From Clostridiales bacterium (GTDB taxonomy: Bacteria; Bacillota; Clostridia; Christensenellales; Aristaeellaceae): DNA of 64,000 nt. Below are positions 1 to 8,833 of the stretch, piece after piece (positions within the stretch are counted from its first letter, which is position 1; each line of letters opens with the position of its first letter). A program made the translations under genes and the position numbers. The stretch is taken from positions 142,856-206,855 of the forward strand of contig SVGS01000002.1 of the NCBI GenBank assembly GCA_015056205.1, written 5' to 3'. The notes below the pieces were generated by a model. The model saw only the letters and a program-made list of their open reading frames with translations, made no database searches and had not been told where the DNA came from.

Positions 1-1092
1 CGTCTCCACATCCTCCGGCGTATTGTCCCGCCCCAGCGTCAGGCGAAGCGAGCCGTGCGCCACGTCATGCACCCGGCCGATCGCCAGCAGCACATGGCTG
101 GGATCCAGCGAGCCGGACGTGCAGGCGCTGCCGGAGGAGGCGCTGATCCCCTTCTCGTCCAGCAGGAGCAGCAGGGATTCGCCCTCGATGCCTTCAAAGC
201 AGAAGCTCACGTTGCCCGGAAGGCGTTTTTCCGCGTCGCCGTTCAGCGCAGAATGCGGAATCTCCCGCAGTCCGGCAATCAGGCGGTCCCGGAGCGCTTT
301 CAGCCGTTCCGACTCCTGCTGCCGCACTCCGGCGCTTTCCTTCAGTGCCGCGGCCATTCCGAGAATGCCGGGCAGATTTTCCGTCCCGGCCCGTTTCCCC
401 TTCTCCTGCGCTCCTCCCTGAATCAGCGGGAACAGCGGCGCGCCCTTCCGGGCATACAGAAAGCCGACGCCCTTCGGGCCGTAGAACTTATGAGCGGACG
501 CGGAGAGATAATCCACATTCTCCGCCTGCACATCTATGGCCTGAATACCGGCAGCCTGTACCGCATCCGTGTGGAACAGAACCTGATGCGCCCGGCAGAC
601 CGCGCCGATCTCCCGGATGGGCTGAATCGTGCCGATCTCGTTGTTGGCGTACATCACGGTAACCAGGCAGGTATCCGGACGGATCGCCGCCTCCACCTCT
701 TCCGGCCGGACGAGGCCGTCCTCATGGACATCCAGCAGCGTGACCTCGAATCCTTCGCTCTTCAGCTGCCTCAGCGTATGCAGCACCGCGTGATGCTCAA
801 ACGCGGTGGAAATAATATGGGTTTTCCCGTGCTTTTTTCCGTCCAGCGCGGCGGAACGGATCGCCTGATTGTCGGCTTCGCTGCCGCCGGAGGTAAAGAC
901 GATCTCCCGCGGCTCCGCGTGAATCACGGAGGCAACCTCCTCCCGCGCCCCCTCCAGCAGCTCCTTCGCCCGCTGGCCCAGGCGGTACAGGCTGGACGGA
1001 TTGCCGTAATCCTCCCGCATACATCGGATCACCGCCTCCATCGCCTTTTCACTCATCGCGGTTGTCGCCGCGTGATCAGCATAAATTGCCAT
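1..1092 (-). CDS. Cysteine desulfurase (NifS/IscS family), C-terminus cut by window edge
   Basis: PLP-dependent enzyme that removes sulfur from L-cysteine as a persulfide for Fe-S cluster or tRNA thiolation. The minus-strand frame is open for 364 codons from an ATG at 1092, with GGAG nine bases upstream, and runs off the left edge. The N-terminus reads MAIYADHAATTAMS, typical of this family. Also visible are the PLP-lysine motif SAHKFYGPKG and the mobile-loop cysteine in SSGSACTSGSLDP. The loop sequence is the NifS-like type with the SSGSAC motif. Its partner (a U-type scaffold or MnmA) would lie left of the window. Family assignment is secure; whether it serves Fe-S assembly or tRNA modification cannot be told from here. 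Confidence 0.93.
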   Translation of the reverse strand, partial: MAIYADHAATTAMSEKAMEAVIRCMREDYGNPSSLYRLGQRAKELLEGAREEVASVIHAEPREIVFTSGGSEADNQAIRSAALDGKKHGKTHIISTAFEHHAVLHTLRQLKSEGFEVTLLDVHEDGLVRPEEVEAAIRPDTCLVTVMYANNEIGTIQPIREIGAVCRAHQVLFHTDAVQAAGIQAIDVQAENVDYLSASAHKFYGPKGVGFLYARKGAPLFPLIQGGAQEKGKRAGTENLPGILGMAAALKESAGVRQQESERLKALRDRLIAGLREIPHSALNGDAEKRLPGNVSFCFEGIEGESLLLLLDEKGISASSGSACTSGSLDPSHVLLAIGRVHDVAHGSLRLTLGRDNTPEDVET

Positions 1093-1156
1093 CTGGTGTA
1101 CTCCTTCCCGGATCTTCGGATCCTTTGCCTGTCCATTTTATGCCTATTTACCCAAC

Positions 1157-1438
1157 ATGTCAATAGGTATTTGCCCTTTCCGGTTTTATCCCTATGACGC
1201 GGCGCGCTTCCCGGAAGCGGACGCGATCCTGCTCACATACTGGGGAAGCGCCATGCCGCAGCTGCCCGGGGAAGGCAGTTCCTGGTCCGCCAATCTGCCG
1301 GCCGGGCTGTTATCCTGCTTCGGTCTGGGCGAGACAAAAGGAACGCTTCCGGTCCATATCCCGGTCCTGAATGAAGAATACCAGCCGACGGATGAAATCC
1401 TGTGGGCCCGCGGACTGCCCGCCGCTTCTGATCCCTGA
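1157..1438 (+). pseudogene. Remnant of a GH3 glycosidase C-terminal domain
   Basis: A 93-codon frame whose translation from about 1187 (YDAARFPEADAILLTYWGS) to the stop resembles the end of bacterial GH3 beta-N-acetylhexosaminidase/beta-glucosidase proteins: an ADAILLTYWGS strand, then a stretch like the usual GTLPVHIP segment and a terminal WARGLPA. A complete GH3 enzyme is 500-900 residues, so only about 85 C-terminal residues are left. No catalytic domain precedes it, there is no credible ribosome binding site at the ATG at 1157, and the preceding bases are the upstream region of the cysteine desulfurase gene. I read it as the scar of a deletion or rearrangement. The GH3 match is from memory of family motifs and is moderately sure. 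Confidence 0.55.
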
Positions 1439-1472
1439 CAGTCAAAACAAGAAGCAGGACAGATCCGAATCA

Positions 1473-1520
1473 CAAAAAGCGCCCCCGGCGTTCCCTGCCT
1501 TATGCAGAACCGCCGGGGGC
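1473..1520 (-). terminator. Rho-independent terminator of the iol operon
   Basis: Read on the minus strand, a perfect 10-bp stem (GCCCCCGGCG with CGCCGGGGGC, at 1511-1520 and 1481-1490) encloses a 20-base loop and is followed by a T-rich run (complement of 1474-1478). It lies 60 bases after the iolE stop. The loop is long, so efficiency is uncertain. Confidence 0.7.
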
Positions 1521-1579
1521 TACGCTTTTCATTCACTTCCTGCGGGTCACTCATTCTCCGGAAACCCGGAACCGGAACC

Positions 1580-2476
1580 TTACAGGCCCGTTTTTTCCCG
1601 GATGTATTTCCGGGCCATCTGCGCATATTCAAAGGGATTGGCCTTCGCCGGATCCTGTTCGGCTTCCACGACCACCCAGCCTTCATAGCCGCTCTCTTCG
1701 ATCACCCGGAAAATCGGACCGAAATCCACGTCCCCGTCTCCGGGCACCGTGAACACGCCGTTCCGGACCGCGGTCAGGAAGCTCCAGCCCTCCCGCTGCG
1801 CCTGATCCCGGATGGGCAGGCGGACATCCTTCAGATGGATGTGGCGGATCCGGCGGATATACTTTTTCAGCACAGGCAGCGGATCAATGCCGGCAAAGGT
1901 CAGGTGGCCGCTGTCGAAAAGCAGGAAAACCTTCTCCGGATCCACCGCGTCCATGAAGCGGTCGATTTCCTCCGCCGTCTGGACCCCGGTGCCCATATGA
2001 TGGTGCATGGTCAGGGTCATTCCCTTTTCCTGCGCCAGCGCGCCCAGCTCGTTATAGCCCTTCGCGATCAGCCGCCACTGCTCGTCCGTCCAGACCGGCT
2101 TCCGGCCGCCGAAGATATTGAGATCCTTTCCCTGGATGGAATCCCCCTGCTCGGAAGCTCCGATCACCCGGGCTCCCAGCGCGTACAGCCGGTCCCGGTG
2201 CGCGATGAAATTGCGGATCGTCACCTCATAGGGTTCGGATGTGAACAGGGTGGAAAACCAGGCATTGCAGATCTGCAGCCCGCGGACATCCAGCTTGTGC
2301 TTCAGCACCTGCACATCCTGCGGATATTTATTGCCGATTTCGCTACCCGTAAAGCCTGCCAGCGCCATTTCGCTGACGCACTGCTCGAACGTGTTTTCTC
2401 CGCCCAGATCCGGCATATCATCATTGGTCCAGCCGATCGGCGCGATTGCCAGTTTTACCTTCCCGGGATCCAGCAT
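1580..2476 (-). CDS. iolE: Myo-inosose-2 dehydratase IolE
   Basis: Second step of myo-inositol catabolism: dehydrates scyllo-inosose (2-keto-myo-inositol) to the trihydroxycyclohexane-dione consumed by IolD. The protein is 298 residues, the usual family length, with the xylose-isomerase-like TIM barrel. The N-terminus [19 protein letters not shown] is diagnostic of IolE; metal-ligand segments appear as [17 protein letters not shown] and IRHIHLKDV. The start at 2476 has AGAAGGA just upstream. It is the last gene of the seven-gene iol operon, 21 bases after iolD, and is followed by a terminator. Confidence 0.95.
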   Translation of the reverse strand: MLDPGKVKLAIAPIGWTNDDMPDLGGENTFEQCVSEMALAGFTGSEIGNKYPQDVQVLKHKLDVRGLQICNAWFSTLFTSEPYEVTIRNFIAHRDRLYALGARVIGASEQGDSIQGKDLNIFGGRKPVWTDEQWRLIAKGYNELGALAQEKGMTLTMHHHMGTGVQTAEEIDRFMDAVDPEKVFLLFDSGHLTFAGIDPLPVLKKYIRRIRHIHLKDVRLPIRDQAQREGWSFLTAVRNGVFTVPGDGDVDFGPIFRVIEESGYEGWVVVEAEQDPAKANPFEYAQMARKYIREKTGL

Positions 2477-2497
2477 TGTTCCTTCTCTCCTTTTTCT

Positions 2498-4351
2498 TCA
2501 GAATTTCCGCGTATCCTTCACATGTTCCGTCAGATCCTCCCAGGCTTTCCGCACCCGGGGCTGGGAGGAAACCTCCGCCACGCCGACCCGCCACCAGCTC
2601 TCATAGCCGGGGGTCATCGTACCGGGAACCACCTTGATATCATACAGCACCGGCCGGTCCTGCTTCAGCGCGTCCTCCAGGGCCGCCTTCAGCTCGTCCT
2701 CCGTCCGGATCGTGTAGGTTTTCAGCCCGTAGCCGGCGGCATTGGCCGCGAAATCCAGCGGAATGATTTCCCCGTCGAGGGCTCCGCTTTCCGGATTCCG
2801 GAAACGGAACACCGTGCCGAAGGTATCGCTTCCCTGATTATTCTGCAGGTTTTCAATGCATCCCCAGCCGGAATTGTCAAACAGGCAGAAATGCACCCGA
2901 AGATGCTCCTGCAGACAGGTCACCAGTTCCGAATGGGCCATCAGGTAGGTGCCGTCCCCGAAAAACGCGTAAACCTCGCTTTCCGGGCAGGCCAGCTTCA
3001 CGCCCAGGGCTCCGTTCGGTTCATATCCCATGTTGGAAAAGCCGTATTCCATATGGTAGGTATCCCGCAGGCCCGGCCGGAATAGCCGCTGCATATCCCC
3101 CGGCAGGCTGCCGGCGCTGCCCACCGCGATATCCTGCTCCCGCATGAACGTGTTGATAATGCCCAGGGCCCGGGTCTGCGTCAGCCCGCGGGAATCCCGC
3201 GCGGCATACCATTCATCCACGGTCCGGTTCCAGTCCTCCCGGACCGCCTGAATCTTTTCCGGTTCCGCGTAACGGTATTCCTTCAGGGCCTCGGTCAGCG
3301 CCTTCAGGCCTTCCCGGGCGTCACAGATCATGGGTTCTCCGTCCATCTTGATGGCGTCAAACGGACAGATATTGACGGACACGACCTTGCATTCCTCTCC
3401 CCAGAGCCACTTGGAGCTGGTGGTAAAATCGCTGAGGCGGGTTCCGACCGCGATCACGGCGTCGGCTTCCCGGGCGGTCACGTTTGCCGCCCGGCCGCCG
3501 GTTACCCCGATTCCGCCCAGGTTCAGGGGATGATCCCAGGGCAGCACGCCCTTGCCCGCCTGGGTTTCGGAAAAGGGAATCCCCGTCGTTTCGCAGAACT
3601 GCTGCAGCGCGTCTCCGGCCAGCGAATAGCGGACCCCGCCGCCGCAGATCACCAGCGGATGCTTTGCCCGCCGGATGATCTCCGCGGCCCGCTCCGTCTG
3701 CCCCGCGGTGGGCGCCCTGCGGTCCAGATGCCACACCCTCTTCCGCAGGAAGGAAACCGGATAGTCATAAGCCTCCCCTTCCACATCCTGCGGCATGGCC
3801 AGGCAGACCGCCCCGGTATCCGCGGGATCCGTCAGCACTCTCAGCGCGTGAAGGGCCGCGGTCATCAGCTGTTCCGGCCGTTCGATCCGGTCAAAATAGT
3901 GGCATACGCCCCGGAAGGCATCGGTCACCGTCTGCCCGAAGGACTGAAAGAACTCCGCCTGCTGCAGCACCGGATCCGGCTGGCGGCAGGCAAAGGTATC
4001 CCCCGGCAGAAGCAGCAGCGGAATCCGGTTCGCGGTGGCACAGCCGGCGGCCGTGACCATATTCATGGCTCCCGGTCCGATGGAGCTGACGCAGGGAATA
4101 ATCTCCAGGCGGTTTTTCTGCTTGGCGAAGGCGGTGGCCGCCAGCGCCATGTTCTGCTCGTTCTTTCCCTGCAGGAAGCGGATCTGATGCCCTCCCTCCT
4201 GCAGCGCCTGGCCGACGCCCACCACGCAGCCGTGGCCGAAAACGCCGAAGAGATTCCGCACAAATTTATGCTCCGTGCCGTCCAGCTCCACATACTGCTG
4301 ATCCAGGAAACGAACCAGGGCCTGCGCCATGGTCAGACGAATGGTTTTCAT
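2498..4351 (-). CDS. iolD: 3D-(3,5/4)-trihydroxycyclohexane-1,2-dione hydrolase IolD
   Basis: Thiamine-diphosphate enzyme that opens the inositol ring, giving 5-deoxy-glucuronate. At 617 residues it matches the family (about 640). The N-terminal pyrimidine-binding domain carries MAQALVRFLDQQYVE and a FGHG motif; the central domain has HPLVICGGGVRYS; the C-terminal diphosphate-binding motif is GDGTYLMAHSE followed about 28 residues later by an asparagine in FDNSGWGC. Start at 4351 is supported by GGAGGG at nine bases. It sits between iolB and iolE in the same operon, with short gaps of 19 and 21 bases. Confidence 0.96.
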   Translation of the reverse strand: MKTIRLTMAQALVRFLDQQYVELDGTEHKFVRNLFGVFGHGCVVGVGQALQEGGHQIRFLQGKNEQNMALAATAFAKQKNRLEIIPCVSSIGPGAMNMVTAAGCATANRIPLLLLPGDTFACRQPDPVLQQAEFFQSFGQTVTDAFRGVCHYFDRIERPEQLMTAALHALRVLTDPADTGAVCLAMPQDVEGEAYDYPVSFLRKRVWHLDRRAPTAGQTERAAEIIRRAKHPLVICGGGVRYSLAGDALQQFCETTGIPFSETQAGKGVLPWDHPLNLGGIGVTGGRAANVTAREADAVIAVGTRLSDFTTSSKWLWGEECKVVSVNICPFDAIKMDGEPMICDAREGLKALTEALKEYRYAEPEKIQAVREDWNRTVDEWYAARDSRGLTQTRALGIINTFMREQDIAVGSAGSLPGDMQRLFRPGLRDTYHMEYGFSNMGYEPNGALGVKLACPESEVYAFFGDGTYLMAHSELVTCLQEHLRVHFCLFDNSGWGCIENLQNNQGSDTFGTVFRFRNPESGALDGEIIPLDFAANAAGYGLKTYTIRTEDELKAALEDALKQDRPVLYDIKVVPGTMTPGYESWWRVGVAEVSSQPRVRKAWEDLTEHVKDTRKF

Positions 4352-4370
4352 GCTGCATTCCCTCCCCGTT

Positions 4371-5183
4371 TTACTTCCTGTCTCCCCAGTACACGCTGTC
4401 CGGTTCCATCACCCACAGATGCTCCTTCAGGAACACCGGGCATTCCGGCTGCTTATACGGCTGCCCCTCCAGATGGCGGATTGCCCAGAGATACCACAGG
4501 GCATATCCCGGCGCCGTGCAGTGCGGATGCGTCAGACCCGGCTCGATAAACACGGTATCATTCTGCTGAACCTTGACGACCTCATCCCCCAGCTCGCCGT
4601 AGCCGAAGCCGTTTTCCGGATTGGTCTTGTAGTAGTAAATCTCCGGCTGGGGATGATGATGAGGCGGATAGCTGCTCCATTTGCCCGGGAACCCGATCAC
4701 CTCTCCCAGCACCAGATTGGCGTCCGGCGCGTTGCTGTAGTCAAAGATGGTTCTCACGATCCGGGTGCTGGTTTCCCGCATCAGCCCGGCGCCCCGGAAC
4801 TCATCCGGCGTATCCGCCGGCAGATACAGCTTCGACCCGAAAGCCTTTTCATTATCGGTGCGCAGAATGTTGATCTCCGCCTCTTCCGAGCGGCAGACCA
4901 CCCTCACGGACGTGTTCCGGTCCGCGTGCAGGGCGGTCGGAGGCACATCAAAGCAGTTGGCCCGGTTTTCCGTATGGCTCTGCTCCCCCCATTCAAAGGT
5001 GACTTCGCCGTATACGAGCAGCACGGCCTTTTCCAGGCCGGCGGGTTCCTCCCACGCGTCCCCTTTTTTCATCCGGTAAACGCCGAAATCCATCAGCATA
5101 TCGGCATGGGGGCCGTCCATTTTCGCCAGCCATTTGAGCCCGAAAGGATGGGCGCCGTGCGCTTTGATGATATTCTGATTCAT
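4371..5183 (-). CDS. iolB: 5-deoxy-glucuronate isomerase IolB
   Basis: Isomerises 5-deoxy-D-glucuronate to 5-dehydro-2-deoxy-gluconate, the substrate of IolC. 270 residues, double-cupin KduI/IolB family. The metal-binding histidines of the C-terminal cupin appear in SYPPHHHPQPEIYYYKT and GLTHPHCTAPGY. Start at 5183 is preceded by GGAGGATAAAGCC, in which the iolG stop TAA is embedded, so the two genes are probably translationally coupled (gap of four bases). The length and motifs leave little doubt. Confidence 0.95.
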   Translation of the reverse strand: MNQNIIKAHGAHPFGLKWLAKMDGPHADMLMDFGVYRMKKGDAWEEPAGLEKAVLLVYGEVTFEWGEQSHTENRANCFDVPPTALHADRNTSVRVVCRSEEAEINILRTDNEKAFGSKLYLPADTPDEFRGAGLMRETSTRIVRTIFDYSNAPDANLVLGEVIGFPGKWSSYPPHHHPQPEIYYYKTNPENGFGYGELGDEVVKVQQNDTVFIEPGLTHPHCTAPGYALWYLWAIRHLEGQPYKQPECPVFLKEHLWVMEPDSVYWGDRK

Positions 5184-5187
5184 GGCT

Positions 5188-6207
5188 TTATCCTCCGCAG
5201 ATCTCGCTGATTTTCACCGGCCGGTGCTCATCCAGCGATTTTTTGGCCGCCTTGGCCAGAACCACGCTCATCAGTCCGGCATGAATGCCGACCGGGACCT
5301 CTCCGTTTTCCCGGATCGCCCGGATAAACTGGCGCATTTCTTCCGTAAAGGACTGCATATAGCGCTCCAGGAAGAAGAACTGCGGCTTGTCCCCCACGAC
5401 GCCGGCCGCCGTGGACACCCGCACGGTGGAATCGCCGTCGTTCTCATCCGCGGCCATTCCCAGGCTGCCGAAAACCTCCACCCGCTGATCATAGCCGTAG
5501 GCCGCCCGCCGGCTGTTGTCAATCACGCCCAGCGCGCCGTTTTCAAAGGTCAGGGTGACGATCGCCGTATCCACATCCCCGGCTTCGCCGATCCGCTTGT
5601 CCACCAGGCTGGTTCCCATGGCATAGACCTCGGTCACATCGCTTCCCGCCAGGAACATAGCCATATCGAAATCATGAATCATCATGTCGATATACAGCCC
5701 GCCGGAGGAAGCGGCATATTCGGGAGACGGCGGTTCCGGATCCCGGGAAGTGATTTTGATAATCTCAATGCTGCCCAACGTTCCGTCCTGCGCCAGCTGC
5801 TGCACATGCCGGTGATTGTGATCGAACCGCCGGTTAAAGCCAATCTGCAGCTTCCGGCCCGTTTCCTCCGCCACCCGGGCAACCTCCCGGATCTTTTCAA
5901 TGGAGGTATGCACCGGCTTTTCGCAGAAAACATGCTTCCCCGCCTTCATGGCCGCGATGGAAATGTCGGCATGGGTCGGGGTCGGAGAGCAGACCAGCAC
6001 CGCGTCGATCGCCGGATCGTTCAGGATATCCATATAGTCGCCCGAGTATTTGGGCACGCCGAAGCGCTCCGCCAGCTTCCGGGCGCTTTCCTCCATCACA
6101 TCCGTCACCATGGCCACCCGGGCATCCGGAATGTGATAGGTGATGGATTCCGCGTGTACGTTGCCGATCCGTCCGGCACCGATAATTCCGATATTGATGA
6201 AACTCAT
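5188..6207 (-). CDS. iolG: Inositol 2-dehydrogenase IolG
   Basis: NAD-dependent oxidation of myo-inositol (and possibly D-chiro-inositol or other sugars) to 2-keto-inositol, the first pathway step. 339 residues of the Gfo/Idh/MocA family. The Rossmann motif is GIIGAGRIGNVHAESI at the N-terminus; the family EKPVHTS segment carries the catalytic lysine, and IDMMIHDFDMAMFL supplies the aspartate/histidine pair. Start at 6207 has GAGGAG eight bases upstream. Gfo/Idh substrate specificity cannot be read from sequence, but the operon position makes IolG the natural call. Confidence 0.93.
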   Translation of the reverse strand: MSFINIGIIGAGRIGNVHAESITYHIPDARVAMVTDVMEESARKLAERFGVPKYSGDYMDILNDPAIDAVLVCSPTPTHADISIAAMKAGKHVFCEKPVHTSIEKIREVARVAEETGRKLQIGFNRRFDHNHRHVQQLAQDGTLGSIEIIKITSRDPEPPSPEYAASSGGLYIDMMIHDFDMAMFLAGSDVTEVYAMGTSLVDKRIGEAGDVDTAIVTLTFENGALGVIDNSRRAAYGYDQRVEVFGSLGMAADENDGDSTVRVSTAAGVVGDKPQFFFLERYMQSFTEEMRQFIRAIRENGEVPVGIHAGLMSVVLAKAAKKSLDEHRPVKISEICGG

Positions 6208-6236
6208 GGCAAAGACTCCTCTCTGTATTGTGCCTG

Positions 6237-7748
6237 TTATAAGGAACCGTCCCAGGTGGAAACCTGCTCTTTTTTCATCTCTTCCTCATCGAACCAGCGC
6301 ACGGTGACGGTCTTGCTTTCCGTATAGAACCGGAACGCGTCCTTTCCGTGGCAGTGCAGATCGCCGAAGAAGGATTTTTTGTGGCCGCTGAAGGGGAAGA
6401 CGCCGATCGGTACGGGAATGCCGACATTCACGCCCACCATGCCGCCGTCGGTCCGCCGGGCGAACTCCCGGGCATAGTATCCGCTCTGGGTAAAGATCAC
6501 CGATCCGTTCGCGAAGGGATTGCGGTTCATCAGCTGCAGCCCTTCCTCAAAGTTCCGGACCCGCTTGATGCAGAGCACCGGGCCGAACACTTCCCGGGTT
6601 CCGATGGTCATGTCCTCCGTCACATGGTCGAAGATGGTATGGCCGATATAGTATCCGTCCTCATAGCCTTCGACCTTCACGTTCCGGCCGTCCAGGATCA
6701 GCTCGGCCCCTTCCTGAATGCCCTTTTCGATCCAGTCCAGGATGAACCGCTGATGTCCCTTGCTGCCGACAGGGCCCAGATTGCTGGTTTTGTCATAAGC
6801 CGGGCCGATCTTCTGCTGTTTGCACAGGCGGACGATTTCCGCCACCAGCTTGTCGGCGATTTCCTCCTCCGCGACCACCACCGGCAGCGCCATGCAGCGC
6901 TCCCCGGCGCAGCCGAAGGAAGAATTCATGATGCCCGCCGCCGTCCGGGTAATCGGGGCGTCCCGCAGCACCAGGGCGTGGTTCTTGGCTTCGCACAGGC
7001 ACTGCACCCGCTTGCCGTGGGCCGCGGCCGTCGCGTATACATGCTGGCCCACGGAGGTGGAGCCGACAAAGGTGATTCCCCGTACGTCCTCATGGGTCAG
7101 GAAGATTTCCGCCTCGTTCCGGGAGCAGGGAACCACGTTGAAGATGCCGTCCGGCACTCCCGCTTCCCGGTACAGTTCGGCGAACCGCAGGGAGGTCATC
7201 GGGGTGGTGGAAGCCGGCTTCAGCACGAACGCGTTGCCGCAGACAATGCACAGCGGCGCCATCCAGCCCACGGGAATCATCGCCGGAAAATTCCAGGGCG
7301 CGATTCCGGCAAAAACGCCGATCGGCTCCCGATACAGCGTGGTGTCATAGCCGCCGGAGGTGTTCATCAGGCTCTCGCCCATCAGCAGGCTGGGCGCGGA
7401 GCAGGCCAGCTCCGTCATTTCCAGCGCCTTGCCCACATCACCGGCAGCCTCGCTCCAGCACTTTCCGTTTTCGGTCGCGCACAGAAGCGTCAGCTCCTCC
7501 ATATGCTCCTCGATCAGGTTCCGCAGCTTCATCATGACCGCCGCCCGTTTGCGGACCGGCGTATCCCGCCAGGTCGGATATGCGGCCTTCGCGGCCGCGA
7601 TCGCCTGCTCCACCTCCGCCTGGGTGCAGCAGGGCACCTTCGCGATTTCCCGTCCGGTGGAGGGATCATAAATCATGTTGAATTTTTCGCTCTCGCTGTC
7701 AATAAACCGGCCGTTGATAAAGGGTTTCATCACTCGGATTTCTTCCAT
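6237..7748 (-). CDS. iolA: Methylmalonate-semialdehyde dehydrogenase (acylating) IolA/MmsA
   Basis: CoA-acylating oxidation of malonate semialdehyde to acetyl-CoA at the end of the inositol pathway. 503 residues from the ATG at 7748; ALDH superfamily. Catalytic features: PWNFPAMIP (oxyanion Asn), SSFGCAGERCMAL with the nucleophilic Cys, and a C-terminal SGHKKSFFGDLHCHG typical of MmsA. A longer frame begins with GTG at 7805 (19 extra residues, overlapping the iolC stop), but AAGGAG nine bases before 7748 and homology starting at VMKPFINGRF favour the shorter form. Third gene of the operon. Confidence 0.94.
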   Translation of the reverse strand: MEEIRVMKPFINGRFIDSESEKFNMIYDPSTGREIAKVPCCTQAEVEQAIAAAKAAYPTWRDTPVRKRAAVMMKLRNLIEEHMEELTLLCATENGKCWSEAAGDVGKALEMTELACSAPSLLMGESLMNTSGGYDTTLYREPIGVFAGIAPWNFPAMIPVGWMAPLCIVCGNAFVLKPASTTPMTSLRFAELYREAGVPDGIFNVVPCSRNEAEIFLTHEDVRGITFVGSTSVGQHVYATAAAHGKRVQCLCEAKNHALVLRDAPITRTAAGIMNSSFGCAGERCMALPVVVAEEEIADKLVAEIVRLCKQQKIGPAYDKTSNLGPVGSKGHQRFILDWIEKGIQEGAELILDGRNVKVEGYEDGYYIGHTIFDHVTEDMTIGTREVFGPVLCIKRVRNFEEGLQLMNRNPFANGSVIFTQSGYYAREFARRTDGGMVGVNVGIPVPIGVFPFSGHKKSFFGDLHCHGKDAFRFYTESKTVTVRWFDEEEMKKEQVSTWDGSL

Positions 7749-7801
7749 GTTCGGACTCTCCTTCTTTTCCGCGTCTTTATTCATCGTCTGTCCGGAACCG
7801 G

Positions 7802-8833
7802 TCACAGGCTGAGATCCAGCGGGCTGATCACCGATCCGTACTGCGCCTTTTCCCGTTCGATAAACGCATCCAGCTCCTTCTCCGTGGGCATATCCTTGCT
7901 GCAGGCGTGGCTGGCCACCAGCATGGCCGCGGACGCGCTTCCGCGTTCGAGGGCCTCCGGCAGCGGCCGGCCGGCCATCAGCGCGTGAAGGAAGGAGGAC
8001 GCGTATCCGTCCCCGCCGCCAAAGCCCTTCAGGGCGCTGACCGGGAAGGGTTTGACCTCCCAGCAGCCGTCCTCCAGGCTGTAGGCTCTGGATCCGGCTT
8101 TCCCGTGCTTGATCACGCAGATCTGCGCCCGGCAGTTCAGCCAGTAAGAAGCGGAAGCCTCGTCCGTTCCCTCCAGCCCGAGCAGCCGCTCCATCAGATC
8201 AAACTCCTCCCGGCTGCCCATGATGATATCCGCCTTTTCCGCCACCAGGGAGGTATAGAGGGCGATTTCATCCCGGTTTTTCCAGGTATAGGCCCGGTAA
8301 TCCGCGTCAAACACCACCGGCACCCCGTTCCGCAGCGCGAAGGTCAGCGCCTTCAGGGAGGCCTCCCGGGTCGGGGAGGTGCACAGCGCGGTGCCGGAAA
8401 TCAGCAGGCACGCGGAACCCGCGATATAGGGTTCATCCACGTCATCCACATTCAGCTGCAGATCCGCCACGCCTTCCCGGTACATCAGGATGGAGGACTG
8501 GGTGGGCGACAGCATTTCGGTAAAGGTCAGCCCCAGCTTCTCCCCGTTTTCGCAGCGGAAAATATGGGAAACGTCGATTCCCTCGTTTCTGAAATAATCC
8601 GTCACAAAGGTGCCGAACTGATCGTCGGATACTCTTCCCAGGAAGCCCACCCGGTTTCCGAGCCGGGCCATTCCGACGGCGATATTGGCAGGCGATCCGC
8701 CCAGATACTTATTGAAATTCGCGCTCTCATTCAGCGGCCGGTTGTAATCCGTCGGATTGAAATCAATAGCCACCCGCCCCACCGGAATGATATGCAGGGG
8801 TTTGCTCAGATCAAATGCAATCATGCGCCTCAC
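7802..8833 (-). CDS. iolC: 5-dehydro-2-deoxygluconokinase IolC
   Basis: PfkB-family kinase that phosphorylates 5-dehydro-2-deoxy-gluconate (DKG) to DKG-phosphate. 343 residues. The N-terminal PVGRVAIDFNPTDYN is characteristic of IolC, YLGGSPANIAVG is the PfkB substrate motif, and the C-terminal motif reads GFGGGDGYASS where most PfkB kinases have GAGD; the catalytic Asp is kept. The GTG at 8833 overlaps the iolJ stop (TGA/GTG); an ATG at 8824 with GAGG close upstream is an equally good start. Translational coupling to iolJ is likely. Confidence 0.94.
   Translation of the reverse strand: MRRMIAFDLSKPLHIIPVGRVAIDFNPTDYNRPLNESANFNKYLGGSPANIAVGMARLGNRVGFLGRVSDDQFGTFVTDYFRNEGIDVSHIFRCENGEKLGLTFTEMLSPTQSSILMYREGVADLQLNVDDVDEPYIAGSACLLISGTALCTSPTREASLKALTFALRNGVPVVFDADYRAYTWKNRDEIALYTSLVAEKADIIMGSREEFDLMERLLGLEGTDEASASYWLNCRAQICVIKHGKAGSRAYSLEDGCWEVKPFPVSALKGFGGGDGYASSFLHALMAGRPLPEALERGSASAAMLVASHACSKDMPTEKELDAFIEREKAQYGSVISPLDLSL

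Noticed and set aside
1192..1686. Minus-strand 164-codon frame
   Set aside because: Overlaps the iolE end and the GH3 remnant; low-complexity Arg/Pro/Ser composition and no ribosome site.
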